Source: Flavipsychrobacter sp.
Lineage (GTDB): Bacteria > Bacteroidota > Bacteroidia > Chitinophagales > Chitinophagaceae
Direction: 5' to 3'
Assembly (NCBI GenBank): GCA_041392855.1
Contig: JAWKLD010000003.1
Location: 1-64,000, forward strand
Length of the DNA: 64,000 bases
Of this stretch, positions 17,567 through 25,590 are shown in pieces. The translations under genes were made by a program, and so were the position numbers. The stretch's first letter is position 1; each line of letters opens with the position of its first letter. The notes under the pieces were generated by a model. That model saw only the letters and a program-made list of their open reading frames with translations, did no database searches and was not told the DNA's origin.

Positions 17567-18424
17567 TTATCCTTGTTTTTTCAATAAGCTTTTTCTTTGA
17601 CGCTCTGCCGCCAGCTGTGCAGGTGTTTTCATAAACTTGGCTACAGGCACAACCTTGGGTAGGGCTACATTTTTAGGTATAGGCGAATAGTCTTCGGGGC
17701 GCTGGTTGGCCACATCTCTAAACTTGAACCACGCCGCAAAATGGGTACGGTAATCTTTCTCGGTCTTCACCACATCGCCTATAAAAGACAGGTGCTTGTT
17801 GAACGCTCCCAACCATGCTGCCAGCTCTTCTTTCTCCAGCCCGCCTGCACAATAGGGGTAAACAAACCGCCGCTCATCAGCAAGTGCATTTTGCCTTAGC
17901 TTTTCGAGAAGTTGTTCTTTGGCAGCAGATACTTCCTTCCCTTCCAGGCTAATGACTACCGCACCTACCGATGGCGCAGACGGTTGTTTTTTTGTTTGTT
18001 TCGCGCTCTTATCCCCTTGTTTGTTTTGTTTGGCAATAGCGCGTTTGGCATTGGTTACTGCTGCTCCCTTTCGCCCGCGCTCGCTCATTATAGCTCGCTT
18101 CCTATCCAGATGTTCCATTCTTGCATTCAGCCCGGTAGACCATATGCTTACTCCATCTGTTTGCAACAGCTCATACTCTTCTATACAAGCCGCGATAAAT
18201 TTTTTTGCTCCCTCATTGCTACAGCATAGCTCTTGTGCCAGCACGTTGTAGGCAAATTTGGTATTGATGTTATACTTATAGTTTTGCTCTTTGCGCAGGC
18301 GCTCTAGCAGCACCCACCATCTGCCATACCCTTCCATCCCATACTGCTGCATCATGGCTATTATCTTCGCATCGCTACGGGCATTGCTGTCGTGGGCAAA
18401 CCAATAGCTTTCTTTTTTGTTCAT
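17567..18424 (-). CDS. DUF4373 (Lin1244/Lin1753-like) replication-initiation protein
   Basis: A 285-residue protein. Residues 1-105 match the DUF4373 domain of phage and integrative-element proteins (YWFAHDSNARSDAKIIAMMQ, YGMEGYGRWWVLLERLR, FAYNVLAQELCCSNEGAKKF), a winged-helix fold. A basic linker follows (RGRKGAAVTNAKRAIAKQ), and a C-terminal part resembles DnaT/replisome-organiser tails (FNKHLSFIGDVVKTEKDYRTHFAAWFKF). Known members are thought to bind the element's origin and load the helicase. The dnaB gene follows within 12 bases, supporting that role. The upstream end abuts two plus-strand membrane-protein genes. Confidence 0.85.
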   Translation of the reverse strand: MNKKESYWFAHDSNARSDAKIIAMMQQYGMEGYGRWWVLLERLRKEQNYKYNINTKFAYNVLAQELCCSNEGAKKFIAACIEEYELLQTDGVSIWSTGLNARMEHLDRKRAIMSERGRKGAAVTNAKRAIAKQNKQGDKSAKQTKKQPSAPSVGAVVISLEGKEVSAAKEQLLEKLRQNALADERRFVYPYCAGGLEKEELAAWLGAFNKHLSFIGDVVKTEKDYRTHFAAWFKFRDVANQRPEDYSPIPKNVALPKVVPVAKFMKTPAQLAAERQRKSLLKKQG

Positions 18425-18560
18425 CTGGTGATCTTTTTTTTAACTGGTAATTATTATAGGGTTTGGTTTTGTCATCGCTCTGTACAATTCTTTATAAAAA
18501 AAGCCCGATAGCTTATAGAAATACAGACTTGGTATCGTTTTTGTTTTACTACTTAGTAAG

Positions 18561-18974
18561 ATGGAGATGATAGGATTCATAACAACAATGATCGTTTTAA
18601 TGATGCTTGCAGCACCCTTTATACTTAGTGGTGCCGCCATCTGTTACAACCTATCTCACTACAGCACACTAAGTGCCAAAGCTCGTTTACCGCATTGGGA
18701 GATGAGAACCTTGCACATACTCATATACTACCCAATTATCTCTTTCGTGTTTTTGGTTTTGCTCTACTTTATAATACCCGAGCAAACTACTTATATGATG
18801 AACACCTACTGCATTAGCCACGCGCTCTTGAGTACGCTGGGGGCAGCCGGCGCGTGGTATTTGCGTAGGCGTAATAAAAGTTATACCCGTTACTTCCTGC
18901 TCAACCTGTTGAGCGGTTGTATCTACTTCGCGATATTCTTTTCGTTCATTTTTAATCATAATGCTGTACTCTAG
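18561..18974 (+). CDS. Small four-helix membrane protein
   Basis: A 137-residue protein of mostly hydrophobic residues with four likely membrane helices: about 5-28, 48-70 (LHILIYYPIISFVFLVLLYF), 80-98 and 110-133. A polar loop (SHYSTLSAKARLPHWEMR) follows the first helix. No family recognised. It is on the plus strand inside an otherwise minus-strand phage-like module and has its own terminator at 19016-19042, so it is an independent unit, perhaps a cargo (moron-type) gene. Confidence 0.62.
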   Translation: MEMIGFITTMIVLMMLAAPFILSGAAICYNLSHYSTLSAKARLPHWEMRTLHILIYYPIISFVFLVLLYFIIPEQTTYMMNTYCISHALLSTLGAAGAWYLRRRNKSYTRYFLLNLLSGCIYFAIFFSFIFNHNAVL

Positions 18975-19015
18975 TTATATCTGTTTTTGTTGTTAATAAC
19001 CCCGCCCTTACGGGC

Positions 19016-19042
19016 AGCCCTTCTTTTCAGGAGGGCTTTTTT
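19016..19042 (+). terminator. Terminator between the two small membrane genes
   Basis: AGCCCTTC, loop TTTTCA, GGAGGGCT then TTTTTT. One mismatch in an otherwise GC-rich stem. It ends the 18561-18974 gene. Confidence 0.75.
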
Positions 19043-19043
19043 A

Positions 19044-19072
19044 TTGATAGTATTTCATAATCGCTATCTTAG
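19044..19072 (+). promoter_or_regulatory. Possible promoter of the second small membrane gene
   Basis: TTG at 19044-19046 and TATCTTAG at 19065-19072 are 18 bases apart, near the Bacteroidota pattern with one change in the -7 element, and 17 bases before the ATG at 19090. Confidence 0.35.
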
Positions 19073-19089
19073 GAGTCTACTACACAACT

Positions 19090-19509
19090 ATGAGTATTGT
19101 CTACTTTCTATTTTCTTTGCTGCCGCTATTGCTCAGCATATTTGCCGTAGCAATACTCTACTTCTTACTATTGCAACTAGGCAAAAGCAGCTACCCGTTA
19201 ACCAAACTCCGATCGAGCCCCGCGCTAACCCAAAAACGCTTACAGCTGATCAGCAGAGCTGTTGCAGGGTATCTACTTTTGTTTCTTTTGTCTTTTATAG
19301 TGTATTGCTTTCGCAATTCATTTTATACTTTTTTTGACGTTGGCATACTGTGGGTGTTTGTCCATTTCCTCTTCAGCGTTCCTGTATTGCTGTTGCTTCG
19401 CTATCAGGAAAAAGAACTTACCTACCGCATCACCAAACTGCTTTTTGAGTTCCTATTCGGCTTCCTGATCATGCAGGCTGCCATACGCACCTCAGAGCAG
19501 TGGTTTTAA
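19090..19509 (+). CDS. Small membrane protein
   Basis: A 139-residue, strongly hydrophobic protein with about four membrane helices (MSIVYFLFSLLPLLLSIFAVA; LISRAVAGYLLLFLLSFIVY; FDVGILWVFVHFLFSVPVLL; LLFEFLFGFLIMQAA). A basic loop (KSSYPLTKLRSSPALTQKR) follows the first helix. Its layout resembles the neighbour at 18561-18974, so the two may be diverged copies. No family recognised. It converges on the annealing-protein candidate with a gap of four bases. Confidence 0.6.
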   Translation: MSIVYFLFSLLPLLLSIFAVAILYFLLLQLGKSSYPLTKLRSSPALTQKRLQLISRAVAGYLLLFLLSFIVYCFRNSFYTFFDVGILWVFVHFLFSVPVLLLLRYQEKELTYRITKLLFEFLFGFLIMQAAIRTSEQWF

Positions 19510-19513
19510 AAAC

Positions 19514-20230
19514 CTATGCGGCTATTCTTTGTCGCAACTCTTTTTTCTTTTCCGTGAATGCCGCCTTCAGTTCCGGTAGTTGTTCTACACGCGCTGCATT
19601 GTCTTGATACAGTTGCAACAAGTCCTCTTCACTAGTACAAACAGCTACCCGCTTCTTCAATCCATGCGTGCCTAGCAGTATCGATTCGGGAACACCTCCT
19701 TCAGTCACTTCCTCTGTAGTATTCAGCTCAAATGATATTGGCTCTGCATCATTCATCAGATCTGTTTCACTCTCGTCTAGCATGCCCAGCCCAAGAAGGT
19801 CTAATGTAGCCCTGCGCTTAGCTTTTGTTTCTGCCTTCATCATCGCATTACACAACTGCGCCCCTTGCAGATTGTGTATAGGCACCGCACCAATACTTTC
19901 CGTATGCCTTCCTTCCTTGGTATTGGCCTTAGCTGTTACTACATAGCAACCATTGGTCACCTCACGCATTTTTATTTCGTGGCTCACTTTATGCAGCTTG
20001 TTCAGTTGCTGTGCACCACCTCTATCGCAATAGAGAATTTCCTTTCCCCTCAGCCTTAATATTTTAAAGGGTTGCGATAGTGGGTCTAACCCCAACTTAT
20101 CGCATACTTGTTTGTAATAGTTTATTTTTTGTGCCGTTGTCAGCCGGCCGATGTCTCCATTAATTACCAGAGATGATAGAATATCCATAAGTGTGTGTTT
20201 TTTATACTTCCCTTTCGGGGTAGTCTTCAT
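19514..20230 (-). CDS. Putative RecT/Bet-like single-strand annealing protein
   Basis: A 238-residue soluble protein. The segment KINYYKQVCDKLGLDPLSQP and the following KILRLRGKEILYCDRGG, then QLNKLHKV, resemble the core of Red-beta/RecT annealing proteins (a Cys-x-x-x-Gly-Leu-Asn-Pro stretch followed by a substrate-loop region). A later stretch, NAMMKAETKAKRRATLDLLG, is also typical of annealing proteins near their end. The C-terminal 70 residues are acidic and divergent. Position in a phage-type early operon supports a recombination role. The assignment is by motif recognition only; a different phage early protein is possible. Its ATG overlaps the stop of the 88-residue gene by one base. 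Confidence 0.55.
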   Translation of the reverse strand: MKTTPKGKYKKHTLMDILSSLVINGDIGRLTTAQKINYYKQVCDKLGLDPLSQPFKILRLRGKEILYCDRGGAQQLNKLHKVSHEIKMREVTNGCYVVTAKANTKEGRHTESIGAVPIHNLQGAQLCNAMMKAETKAKRRATLDLLGLGMLDESETDLMNDAEPISFELNTTEEVTEGGVPESILLGTHGLKKRVAVCTSEEDLLQLYQDNAARVEQLPELKAAFTEKKKELRQRIAA

Positions 20231-20496
20231 TAGCTTAATAATTTTTCTACGAGTTCCTGTTTTAATCTTTTGCTCTCGGCAAATGCCCCTAAATGAAAAG
20301 AAGCATAAGCCAGTTCATTAGCCGTTTTCAACTTTACCGACAACACTGCTAGTGCATCGGGATAAGTATTGGTTGCTTCGTGGCTCTGGTCTAAAAGTTC
20401 GTTGATCCTGTCTTCTCGGTCTTTGGTAATACCCAATGCTCCTGCAAATGTTTCGTCAGCACTAGGTACGGCCGTTACCAATAAATATTTCTTCAT
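20230..20496 (-). CDS. Small hypothetical phage-module protein
   Basis: An 88-residue helical, acidic protein (MKKYLLVTAVPSADETFAGA) with no signal peptide or known motif. Its stop overlaps the start of the annealing-protein candidate (TAATG), which implies translational coupling. Short genes of this kind are common beside recombinase genes in phages, but no function can be given. Confidence 0.6.
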   Translation of the reverse strand: MKKYLLVTAVPSADETFAGALGITKDREDRINELLDQSHEATNTYPDALAVLSVKLKTANELAYASFHLGAFAESKRLKQELVEKLLS

Positions 20497-20608
20497 AGCA
20501 AATTATTGTACCCACTGCATCGCCTCTGTGAGGGAGAAGCAAGCAGTAAGTCATTTTCGTGATAATAAGGTTATAAGTACAGCTTTGGGTGATAGGCTTA
20601 GCTAAGGT

Positions 20609-21019
20609 TTAAGCTACCAGCGAATGTGCAGTAAGCACATCCAACGGTTGATGCTCATCTATAGGGGCTGACTGTATCAATTGGATCCTGAAAAAAGCAG
20701 AACCTTTTATCAGTCGCACATCAAAACCATACTTGCGTAGTTGAATGATCTTGTTCACCGCACTATAGCGAGTAGTAAACACTTCAGGGTAGCCGTTCTG
20801 ATCCATTAAATATCTGATGTCATCATTCCATTTAGCAAACCAAGGTGTTTTGTTCAGGCAAGCTATCTTACGGTCGATCTCTCTGTAGAGTCTTTGCTTC
20901 ACCTCTTCGGGTTGTTGGCTATTGTCTACAAAACGGCGCAACCAAGAAAGAGGTCCCGCATCGCGATAGCTGTCTATCCATCTTTTTACTTGCTCGTAAT
21001 ACATTTCGTTGTTCATCAT
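20609..21019 (-). CDS. Hypothetical phage-module protein
   Basis: A 136-residue soluble protein, basic and aromatic (YYEQVKRWIDSYRDAGPLSW, KTPWFAKWNDDIRYLMD), without recognised domain. It is the second gene after the module's minus-strand promoter. Two adjacent ATG codons could start it (21019 or 21016). A role in early phage-type functions is inferred from position only. Confidence 0.6.
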   Translation of the reverse strand: MMNNEMYYEQVKRWIDSYRDAGPLSWLRRFVDNSQQPEEVKQRLYREIDRKIACLNKTPWFAKWNDDIRYLMDQNGYPEVFTTRYSAVNKIIQLRKYGFDVRLIKGSAFFRIQLIQSAPIDEHQPLDVLTAHSLVA

Positions 21020-21061
21020 CTTTATATAATTTTTAGTTGTTTAAAAAATTGTGCCTGGTCA

Positions 21062-21481
21062 CTACACTAGTTGTTCTTGCAGTATGTAGGCTTTTAAATC
21101 TTTTAGCTTCACTTCAAAATCTGCATGATCCCAATAATCTTCCGATAACAAAGTGCTGACATCCTGAACATATTCGCCGGAGTAGTCTATCGACTCTTTG
21201 CACCAATCCAGCCTTCCCGTATCATTCAGCCATTGCTCAAAACAAGGTTTGCACAAAAAAAGTGCTTCGGCTTCTGTGGCGTTATTCCAATACCAGTCGA
21301 CACTGATGTTTAACAACCCTGTTCTAAAGTCTTCTATTATTAAGTTTTTTGTTATCTTTGTATCGTATTTTTTATTTTTTGTTTTGAAACGCCCGCTTGT
21401 GTCTACAGTGGGCATTTTTTTTGCCCCTAACTCACGGGCTGTATTCCTTATTCCTAGCTGCTTTTCTCTTTTACTATTCAT
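21062..21481 (-). CDS. Hypothetical first gene of the phage-type early operon
   Basis: A 139-residue protein with a basic N-terminus (MNSKREKQLGIRNTARELGA) and an acidic, Trp/Cys-containing second half (ALFLCKPCFEQWLNDTGRLD). CKPC looks like a possible metal-binding or redox pair, but only one pair is present. It is the first gene downstream of a very good minus-strand promoter overlapped by repressor operators, so it occupies the position of an early or Cro-like gene; no helix-turn-helix is evident. Confidence 0.6.
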   Translation of the reverse strand: MNSKREKQLGIRNTARELGAKKMPTVDTSGRFKTKNKKYDTKITKNLIIEDFRTGLLNISVDWYWNNATEAEALFLCKPCFEQWLNDTGRLDWCKESIDYSGEYVQDVSTLLSEDYWDHADFEVKLKDLKAYILQEQLV

Positions 21482-21580
21482 ATTGTCTTCATTTGGGTGA
21501 GGTAATCTATTGCCTGCATACCACTCTGGTAGCCTGCATCTTAGTTCACGATCGGTTATAGAAAAATGTTTTACTCATAG

Positions 21581-21611
21581 TTGTTAGTGTTTAATATTTT
21601 TTATACATTTG
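21581..21611 (+). promoter_or_regulatory. Promoter of the LexA/CI-type repressor gene
   Basis: TTG at 21581-21583 and TACATTTG at 21604-21611 with a 20-base spacer fit the Bacteroidota promoter consensus. A TTGTGCAA operator (21609-21616) overlaps the -7 element, so the repressor could control its own synthesis. Confidence 0.65.
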
Positions 21612-21676
21612 TGCAACAAGCTGCATTATTTATTACCATTGTTAAACAAATGTACAAACTATGAACAATTGTACAA
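21609..21676. promoter_or_regulatory. Three operator-like sites (TTGTACAA family)
   Basis: Sites TTGTGCAA (21609-21616), ATGTACAA (21650-21657) and TTGTACAA (21669-21676) share a palindromic TTGTACAA core. Their centres are 41 and 19 bases apart, close to four and two helical turns. Each overlaps a promoter element of one of the two divergent promoters, the layout of a lysogeny switch. Confidence 0.65.
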
Positions 21677-21677
21677 A
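21647..21677 (-). promoter_or_regulatory. Promoter of the phage-type early operon
   Basis: On the minus strand TTTG (21677-21674), a 19-base spacer and TACATTTG (21654-21647) match the Bacteroidota consensus exactly. One operator-like site overlaps each element, so a bound repressor would block RNA polymerase. Confidence 0.75.
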
Positions 21678-21715
21678 TTTATTTTAAAATATTATTTATT
21701 ATAATACATAGCACT

Positions 21716-22447
21716 ATGCAAATACATCAAGGAGAGGCATTACAAAACGCCGCAAGGATGAGTAAAATGGGCGTACACGGCCTGGCAGAGGCGCTAGGCA
21801 TACCACGCAGCACACTCTATTACAACTTCAAAAAAGAAAAACTGGACGAAACCATAAAGCTCAGAGCTGCAAAAGCAATGGGCATTACTACCGACCAACT
21901 ATTTGGCGGCGCCTACAACAACCCTGCTGAGCACTACCAGCATAGCACACACACTACAGGCGATGAGCTGCGTTTGCAAAAAGCACTTGGGCTTAATGTA
22001 GAAAATGGATTGAGCGTAGTACCTATTATGGCACAGGCTGGCTATAGCAAACACTACCTAGACCCAAAATTTGTAGACGAGCTAGAGGTAATGAACATAC
22101 CCAACATGCCTTATCGTGGAGATAAATATCGTGTATTTGAGGTGAGCGGTGATAGTATGGAACCTACTCTTAAAGAAGGCTTCCATGTAGTGGGCGAATC
22201 TGTAGAGCCAGAATACTGGAACAGTACGGCACAGTTCTATATATATGTAGTAGTGACAGAAGATCGTATTATGGTAAAACGTCTTTACCGAAAAGAAGGC
22301 AACGAGATATTTGTATGCATTAGTGATAATGAAGAGTTCTATCCACAATTTGCCCTACACCGTAGCGAGATAAAAGAACTATGGTTGGTAAAACGTAAAA
22401 TAGACTGGGAGATGCCACCACCAAAGCGTTTTGAAATAACTGTGTAA
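21716..22447 (+). CDS. LexA/CI-type repressor with S24 autocleavage domain
   Basis: A 243-residue regulator. The N-terminal helix-turn-helix is at about 18-63 (GVHGLAEALGIPRSTLYYNF). The C-terminal S24 peptidase domain has Ser147 in GDSMEPTLKEG and Lys188 in RIMVKRLY. An Ala108-Gly109 pair in MAQAGYS lies in the right place for self-cleavage. The family represses promoters until RecA filaments on damaged DNA stimulate its cleavage. The divergent early genes and operators support a phage-like SOS switch. The gene ends with a strong terminator. Alternative: a chromosomal stress regulator of the same family, less likely given the context. Confidence 0.88.
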   Translation: MQIHQGEALQNAARMSKMGVHGLAEALGIPRSTLYYNFKKEKLDETIKLRAAKAMGITTDQLFGGAYNNPAEHYQHSTHTTGDELRLQKALGLNVENGLSVVPIMAQAGYSKHYLDPKFVDELEVMNIPNMPYRGDKYRVFEVSGDSMEPTLKEGFHVVGESVEPEYWNSTAQFYIYVVVTEDRIMVKRLYRKEGNEIFVCISDNEEFYPQFALHRSEIKELWLVKRKIDWEMPPPKRFEITV

Positions 22448-22474
22448 ATATTTTCGGGTTAGTAACCAGAATGC

Positions 22475-22504
22475 ACCCCACCGTTTATCGGTGGGGTTTC
22501 TTAT
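22475..22504 (+). terminator. Terminator of the repressor gene
   Basis: ACCCCACCG (22475-22483), TTTAT loop, CGGTGGGGT (22489-22497), followed by a T-rich tail. Perfect 9-base-pair GC-rich stem. Confidence 0.85.
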
Positions 22505-22513
22505 TTTAGCCGC

Positions 22514-22753
22514 ATGATGAAATACTTGTTATCCATAACAATTCTTCTACTACTAGCTGCGTGCGGCGGCAGTAAAGAGTACACCTGCCTGTGTATAGAT
22601 AAAGGGAACAATGACAAAGAAGTGGCAAAAATCACTTTAAACACAAGCACTAAAGAGACCGCGGCATTTGAATGCCGTCAGAAAAACATGGGCTACCCAA
22701 CAGGAGAGTTTTATAAAGATGTACGTTGCGAACTGAAAACAGAAGAAGAATGA
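22514..22753 (+). CDS. Small CxC lipoprotein
   Basis: A 79-residue lipoprotein with lipobox LAAC (Cys18 from the first Met; a second ATG at 22517 is equally possible). The mature part has EYTCLCID, a mid-protein FECRQ cysteine and VRCEL near the end: the same family as the genes at 259-486 and 610-828. Its stop overlaps the start of the next lipoprotein gene by four bases (ATGA), so the two are translationally coupled. The gene starts ten bases after the repressor's terminator tail. Function unknown. Confidence 0.8.
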   Translation: MMKYLLSITILLLLAACGGSKEYTCLCIDKGNNDKEVAKITLNTSTKETAAFECRQKNMGYPTGEFYKDVRCELKTEEE

Positions 22754-23367
22754 GAACCTTTCTAGTTTTTATATTAGCTGCCATTACCATAGCAGGTTGC
22801 AGTAATAGTGATAGCAGTATTACCGAAGGTGCAAATGGAGAAATGATATTCACCTACCAACCGCTGAACTGGCAAATAAACACTCCCCAAAAATGGTATA
22901 TACTCAACGATGACGAGCTAAGACATAAGACCTATGCCTCTCAACAGTTTTATGAGCACGACAAAGAAGAAGATAGCGATGCCAACAAGATCATATTTGG
23001 GATGAACAAAGAAGAAGGCAAACAAGCTAACTCACTATATGCCTTTATAAGCGGTAATGTAACGGATCATAAAGTGGCGCTTAAAGCAATACTGGATCAA
23101 CAGTATGCACAATATACCGAACCACTAAGCGGTTATGATGACTATACTGTAGATTCCACTTTCAGACAAAAGGAGATAAACCAGAAAACATTTTACATTG
23201 CTACACTAAAAGTACAAGCGCCTAATGGTGGTTATTATGAATACATCACCTATTCTACGATGCTAGACACGCTCAACTTTGGCGCAAGTATCATTTGCAC
23301 CAATGAGCAAGACAAGCAACTACTGCAAGACCTGTGGCAACGATCTATTGCCACAGTAAAGCCATAA
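22750..23367 (+). CDS. Hypothetical lipoprotein with a PLNWQINTP motif
   Basis: A 205-residue lipoprotein. The ATG at 22750 is chosen because it gives MRTFLVFILAAITIAGC with a clear lipobox and overlaps the preceding stop; an in-frame ATG at 22726 would bury the signal. The mature N-terminus contains PLNWQINTPQKWY, matched by ALGWKFAIPASWEEV in the next gene, so the two are paralogues; such motifs occur in exported PsbP/DUF1795-like proteins, which is a loose comparison. No catalytic residues recognised. Confidence 0.75.
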   Translation: MRTFLVFILAAITIAGCSNSDSSITEGANGEMIFTYQPLNWQINTPQKWYILNDDELRHKTYASQQFYEHDKEEDSDANKIIFGMNKEEGKQANSLYAFISGNVTDHKVALKAILDQQYAQYTEPLSGYDDYTVDSTFRQKEINQKTFYIATLKVQAPNGGYYEYITYSTMLDTLNFGASIICTNEQDKQLLQDLWQRSIATVKP

Positions 23368-23452
23368 AACACGAGTTTTAACATTGTTATAGAAAGCCTA
23401 ATAAATAACACGGGCAATAAAACGGTACATTTGTTGCTTGATAATAAATACT

Positions 23453-24016
23453 ATGACTAGACTTTTAACTATACTGGTAGCCATAATACTACCTACAATG
23501 ATCTTAAGCCCGAATGCACAGGCGCAAACGGTTAGCAAAAACATTAAGACGAAAAAAGCAGCCATATATAAGAACAAGGCTTTAGGCTGGAAGTTTGCCA
23601 TACCTGCCAGTTGGGAAGAAGTTGAGGTAGATAAAAAGAACAATCAAATACTGGTATTACAAAAAGACAAAAAAAAGAATTTATTCAAGGCATCGCTACA
23701 CCCTACCCCAAAGGCTGACGACAACACCATAAAGAACTACATAGGTTTTCTGAAAAGAAACATTGAAGCCAATGTAAATCAAATAGACTTGACAACCACT
23801 TTTAAAGATGGCGAAAAGACTGTTGAAGGCAAAAAATTCCAATACTTGGACTATGTGGTAACAGATGGACAAGGGCAAGTAGTGGGACTATACAATTCTT
23901 ATTACAGACTAGTAGACGGAAAAATATTTGAGGTAACTATAAATAGTGAAGACAAAAAAATACAGAACGAAATTGTAGCAGCTTGGACCAAGTCGGTGAA
24001 ATCGATGAAGAAATAA
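23453..24016 (+). CDS. Hypothetical exported protein, paralogue of the preceding lipoprotein
   Basis: A 187-residue protein. The ATG at 23453 gives MTRLLTILVAIILPTMILS with cleavage near NAQAQ; an upstream in-frame TTG at 23438 is less likely. Unlike its neighbour it lacks a lipid-accepting Cys. After a basic stretch (KNIKTKKAAIYKNK) comes GWKFAIPASWEEVEVD, similar to the preceding gene, then a mixed alpha/beta domain (FQYLDYVVTDGQGQVVGLYN). It is probably periplasmic or secreted. Function unknown. Confidence 0.72.
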   Translation: MTRLLTILVAIILPTMILSPNAQAQTVSKNIKTKKAAIYKNKALGWKFAIPASWEEVEVDKKNNQILVLQKDKKKNLFKASLHPTPKADDNTIKNYIGFLKRNIEANVNQIDLTTTFKDGEKTVEGKKFQYLDYVVTDGQGQVVGLYNSYYRLVDGKIFEVTINSEDKKIQNEIVAAWTKSVKSMKK

Positions 24017-24109
24017 CCAACAAACTCTCCATTTTATAGAAACTACACAAAATAAACTTACTTTTATTTCTGTTATATAATAATACACACAACGCCTAAC
24101 AGACATAAA

Positions 24110-24769
24110 ATGAAACGTATTGCCCTTATCCTATCCTTCATCATCTTAGCTATATTTAGTGCCTGTAAGAAAAATGAACCCGATGCATCTACGGTAAAAG
24201 GCACTTTAGACTTTTGGATGCAAGGTAAAGGGTATGTGTACGAGTATCTATATTTCAACTCCAACCAGCACGAAAGCCTTCCTGTATACTGGAGTTTTAG
24301 TGATGGCTACCACAGCTATAACCGTACCGGCACACATAAATTTAGAGACACTGGCACCTTCTACGTTGTGCTAGCTAAAGCTGCTGATACCACAATACAT
24401 GTAACGAAACAAATACACATTTCGCTAGGTGCTACCCGAATGCAAAAAATAAAGAAATGGCACCTGAGTGGTAGTAAAAAGACAGGTAGCACTACTACAC
24501 CTATAGCAGAAGATATAGACAACTATCCTATTACAGTATCGAACGACAATAAGTTAACATTACCTCCTAATCAAAATGTAGAAGCCATAGACCCTATAGA
24601 GCTACAATTAGACCAGCGAGTAGGAGAACATTACCAATATACAGGTACCGGTAGCAATGACACCGTCACATTACTTTACCTACCCAAGCACGATTCTATT
24701 AGTATACAACGTACTCGCACTGTAGGTAACACTACATATACCATCACCTACCAGTCAGAAAAATATTAG
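24110..24769 (+). CDS. Hypothetical lipoprotein with PKD-like domain
   Basis: A 219-residue lipoprotein; lipobox FSAC at about residue 19 after MKRIALILSFIILAIFS. Residues 45-100 look like a PKD-type beta-sandwich (PVYWSFSDGYHSYNRTGTHK, then FRDTGTFYVVLAKA). The C-terminal half is beta-rich and Thr-rich. No enzyme motif. It is a single gene in a run of plus-strand exported proteins (22514-25539), which may form a loose surface-protein cluster. Confidence 0.72.
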   Translation: MKRIALILSFIILAIFSACKKNEPDASTVKGTLDFWMQGKGYVYEYLYFNSNQHESLPVYWSFSDGYHSYNRTGTHKFRDTGTFYVVLAKAADTTIHVTKQIHISLGATRMQKIKKWHLSGSKKTGSTTTPIAEDIDNYPITVSNDNKLTLPPNQNVEAIDPIELQLDQRVGEHYQYTGTGSNDTVTLLYLPKHDSISIQRTRTVGNTTYTITYQSEKY

Positions 24770-24831
24770 AAGAGAAATCCTTAAACATATTGTAATAACT
24801 AATTGATGAAACACAATACTATATTTGTATT

Positions 24832-25539
24832 GTGTTTCGTAGTCTACATTTTACCATACTGCTTATTATACTACCATCAGTTGCTATGGCGCAGAGTTGT
24901 GATACCCTGACATGGCCTGTAGTAGTACCTGTAGAATACATGAATCTCTATGACTTGCACGGCGTAAAGACCTATTTTTTCAACGCGGCAAAAAACAATC
25001 AGAAGCAAGAAGCCATAGAAAGGCTTAATAAACAATACGACACCCTTACTACAGTAACAATAGGCCATGTAATACGTAGAGAGGTGGTGAACAATGAGGA
25101 TGAAACCTATGCTGACTCTTGGTTTTGGTGGCTCGTAAAAGAAACAGATAAAACTTACTTAAACTGTTACATACTATCTAATGCTTTAAAGGGTGCTCCT
25201 AAAAAAAGTTATTATGAATTGCGCTTTGTAGGAGACACCACTACATACCGATGGGATGAACCCCGTTATAGCCCTTACAATTTTTCTGATGTATTTCTAT
25301 TACTCAAAGGACAAATGGAGGTAGCAGATGTAGATAATGGTGGCAAAAAAAGAAGCATTAGCCCCAACCAACAACTACAGAACAAGATAATGAACACGCC
25401 TATATATATGCTCACTAAGTATAACGGGTATGGCACAGACAACAGCCCTGAAAACACTACTTTCTACCGCAGCCTGCAGTTCATCTTTACCGAAGAGGAG
25501 AGCAACCTATTACTAAAGACCTTGCAGTGTATGCAATAA
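24832..25539 (+). CDS. Hypothetical exported protein (GTG start)
   Basis: A 235-residue protein. No in-frame ATG precedes the signal peptide; the GTG at 24832 gives MFRSLHFTILLIILPSVAMA with cleavage before QSCDTL. An ATG at 24806 lies in another frame and soon meets a stop after a hydrophobic stretch, so a small frameshift in this region is an alternative. The mature part is rich in Tyr, Asn and Thr. No family recognised. A terminator-like hairpin shared with the convergent gene follows. Confidence 0.65.
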   Translation: MFRSLHFTILLIILPSVAMAQSCDTLTWPVVVPVEYMNLYDLHGVKTYFFNAAKNNQKQEAIERLNKQYDTLTTVTIGHVIRREVVNNEDETYADSWFWWLVKETDKTYLNCYILSNALKGAPKKSYYELRFVGDTTTYRWDEPRYSPYNFSDVFLLLKGQMEVADVDNGGKKRSISPNQQLQNKIMNTPIYMLTKYNGYGTDNSPENTTFYRSLQFIFTEEESNLLLKTLQCMQ

Positions 25540-25590
25540 CTAATTGTATACACAGAACTGTTTAAACAAAAAATAAACTTTGTAAAAAAA

